From positions 1 to 5,067 of the forward strand of contig JAKSSJ010000063.1 of NCBI GenBank assembly GCA_024403215.1: a DNA stretch of 5,067 bases. Direction: 5' to 3'. Position 1 is the stretch's first letter. Each line of letters opens with the position of its first letter. The notes below the pieces were generated by a model. It was not told the DNA's origin and made no database searches. It saw only the letters and a list, made by a program, of their open reading frames with translations. A program made the translations under genes and the position numbers. Shown piece after piece: positions 4,183 through 5,067 of this stretch. This stretch comes from Clostridia bacterium (lineage in GTDB: Bacteria; Bacillota; Clostridia; Peptostreptococcales; Anaerovoracaceae).

Positions 4183-5067
4183 ATGAGCAAATTAATTATT
4201 CCTGCAGGATACAAACCAAAACTTGATTCCTACGACACACAAAAAGCAATTAGCAGAATTCACAGCATCTTTGAAGAAAAGCTTTCAGAGGCTCTCAATT
4301 TATACAGAGTTTCTGCACCACTTCTTTTGGATGCTTCCTTAGGTCTTAACGATGACCTCTCCGGTGTTGAGCGCAAGGTTGAGTTTGATATTAAAGATGG
4401 AAAGATAAATTGCCAGGTTGTTCAGTCTCTTGCAAAATGGAAAAGACAAGCACTCAAGGATTACAAGTTCTTTGTTGGCCGCGGTCTTTACACAGACATG
4501 AATGCAATAAGACGTGATGAAGAGCTTGATAATATTCACTCAGTTTACGTTGATCAGTGGGACTGGGAAAAAGTTATTGAAGACAAAGATAGAAACATTG
4601 AGTATCTTAAAGAAACTGTACGCCAGATTGTTTATGCAATTTGCGACACAGAGATAGAGCTTAGAAAGCACTACCCTGCTTTAAACGAACTCAGCTTTAA
4701 AGATAGAAACGTTAGCTTTATTGATTCTCAAGAGCTTGAGGATATGTATCCAGACCTTGACGAAAAAGGCAGAGAGAATGCTTATCTAAAAGATCACCAC
4801 ACAACCTTCATCATGAGAATTGGCAGAACTTTAAAGAGCGGAAAGCCTCATGGCATGAGAGCCCCAGACTATGATGACTGGGAACTTAACGGAGATATAT
4901 TATTCTGGGATGAAATTCTTGGCCAAGCAATGGAGATTTCTTCAATGGGCATTAGAGTAAATCCAGAAAGCCTTGATAAACAGCTTAAGCTTTCCGGCTG
5001 CGATAACAGACGGGGACTCATGTATCATAAGATGCTTCTGAATGGCGAGCTGCCACAGACCATCGGC
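4183..5067 (+). CDS. asnA: Aspartate-ammonia ligase (asparagine synthetase A), 3' end beyond window
   Basis: AsnA makes asparagine from aspartate, ammonia and ATP through an aspartyl-AMP intermediate, using a fold related to class II aminoacyl-tRNA synthetases. The 295 residues in the window align end to end with the E. coli enzyme: NDDLSGVER (56-64), QSLAKWKRQ (81-89), GLYTDMNAIR (101-110), HSVYVDQWDWE (119-129), SQELEDMYPDLDEKGRE (182-198), RAPDYDDW (226-233), LNGDI (235-239), SSMGIRV (253-259) and PQTIG (291-295), where the window stops. About 30-45 residues, including the glycine-rich GGGIGQSR-like motif, should follow. The start ATG at 4183 has AGGA (4172-4175) with 7-nt spacing; the earlier ATG at 4178 hits a stop after two codons. 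It follows the aspartate aminotransferase in an apparent operon, so substrate supply and use are encoded together. No leader or riboswitch is visible in the 55-nt gap. Confidence 0.95.
   Translation, partial: MSKLIIPAGYKPKLDSYDTQKAISRIHSIFEEKLSEALNLYRVSAPLLLDASLGLNDDLSGVERKVEFDIKDGKINCQVVQSLAKWKRQALKDYKFFVGRGLYTDMNAIRRDEELDNIHSVYVDQWDWEKVIEDKDRNIEYLKETVRQIVYAICDTEIELRKHYPALNELSFKDRNVSFIDSQELEDMYPDLDEKGRENAYLKDHHTTFIMRIGRTLKSGKPHGMRAPDYDDWELNGDILFWDEILGQAMEISSMGIRVNPESLDKQLKLSGCDNRRGLMYHKMLLNGELPQTIG

Noticed and set aside
4339..4539. Minus-strand frame of 66 codons opposite asnA
   Set aside because: The plus strand here encodes conserved AsnA motifs (QSLAKWKRQ, GLYTDM); the antisense frame is a shadow.

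Overview
The window looks like chromosome from a low-GC anaerobic Firmicute, most likely a member of the Clostridia. The support is AT-rich intergenic DNA, A/T-ending codons, AGGAGG-type ribosome binding sites, sigma-A-like promoters, a lipoprotein signal peptide, an OGG1-like glycosylase of the type found in clostridia, and an ammonia-dependent asparagine synthetase (AsnA). I cannot name a genus. There is no sign of phage, insertion sequence, CRISPR, tRNA or rRNA.

Left half, minus strand (about 2009 down to 3): a methionine-uptake operon with its control region. A strong promoter (TTGACA, 17 bp, TATCAT) precedes a leader of about 180 nt. The leader encodes a short peptide with seven Met codons among ten consecutive codons, followed by an intrinsic terminator directly before the ribosome binding site of metQ. 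The last sense codons of the peptide contain a perfect 10-nt complement to the 5' arm and loop of that terminator. This is the layout of classical ribosome-mediated attenuation, here apparently reading Met-tRNA. I see no SAM riboswitch or T-box. Next come metQ (lipoprotein binding protein) and metN (ATPase). metI, the permease, is not in the window and would be expected beyond the left edge.

Two things are odd inside this operon. MetQ is circularly permuted: after the signal peptide comes what is normally the C-terminal half of the family, then a linker, then the normal N-terminal half. metN appears to carry a one-base indel near its 3' end that cuts its regulatory NIL domain short.

Middle, minus strand (2806-2039): an OGG1-like DNA glycosylase/AP lyase with catalytic Lys and Asp intact, but with the Asn-Asn and Arg DNA-reading residues of OGG1 replaced. 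It is divergent from the right-hand operon across only 46 bp, which hold overlapping, palindromic -10 boxes.

Right half, plus strand (2853 to the edge): a subgroup Ic aspartate aminotransferase (PF12897 type) followed after 55 nt by asnA, which is cut by the window edge. Together they would convert oxaloacetate to aspartate and then to asparagine. All readings are by eye; no searches or folding programs were run.
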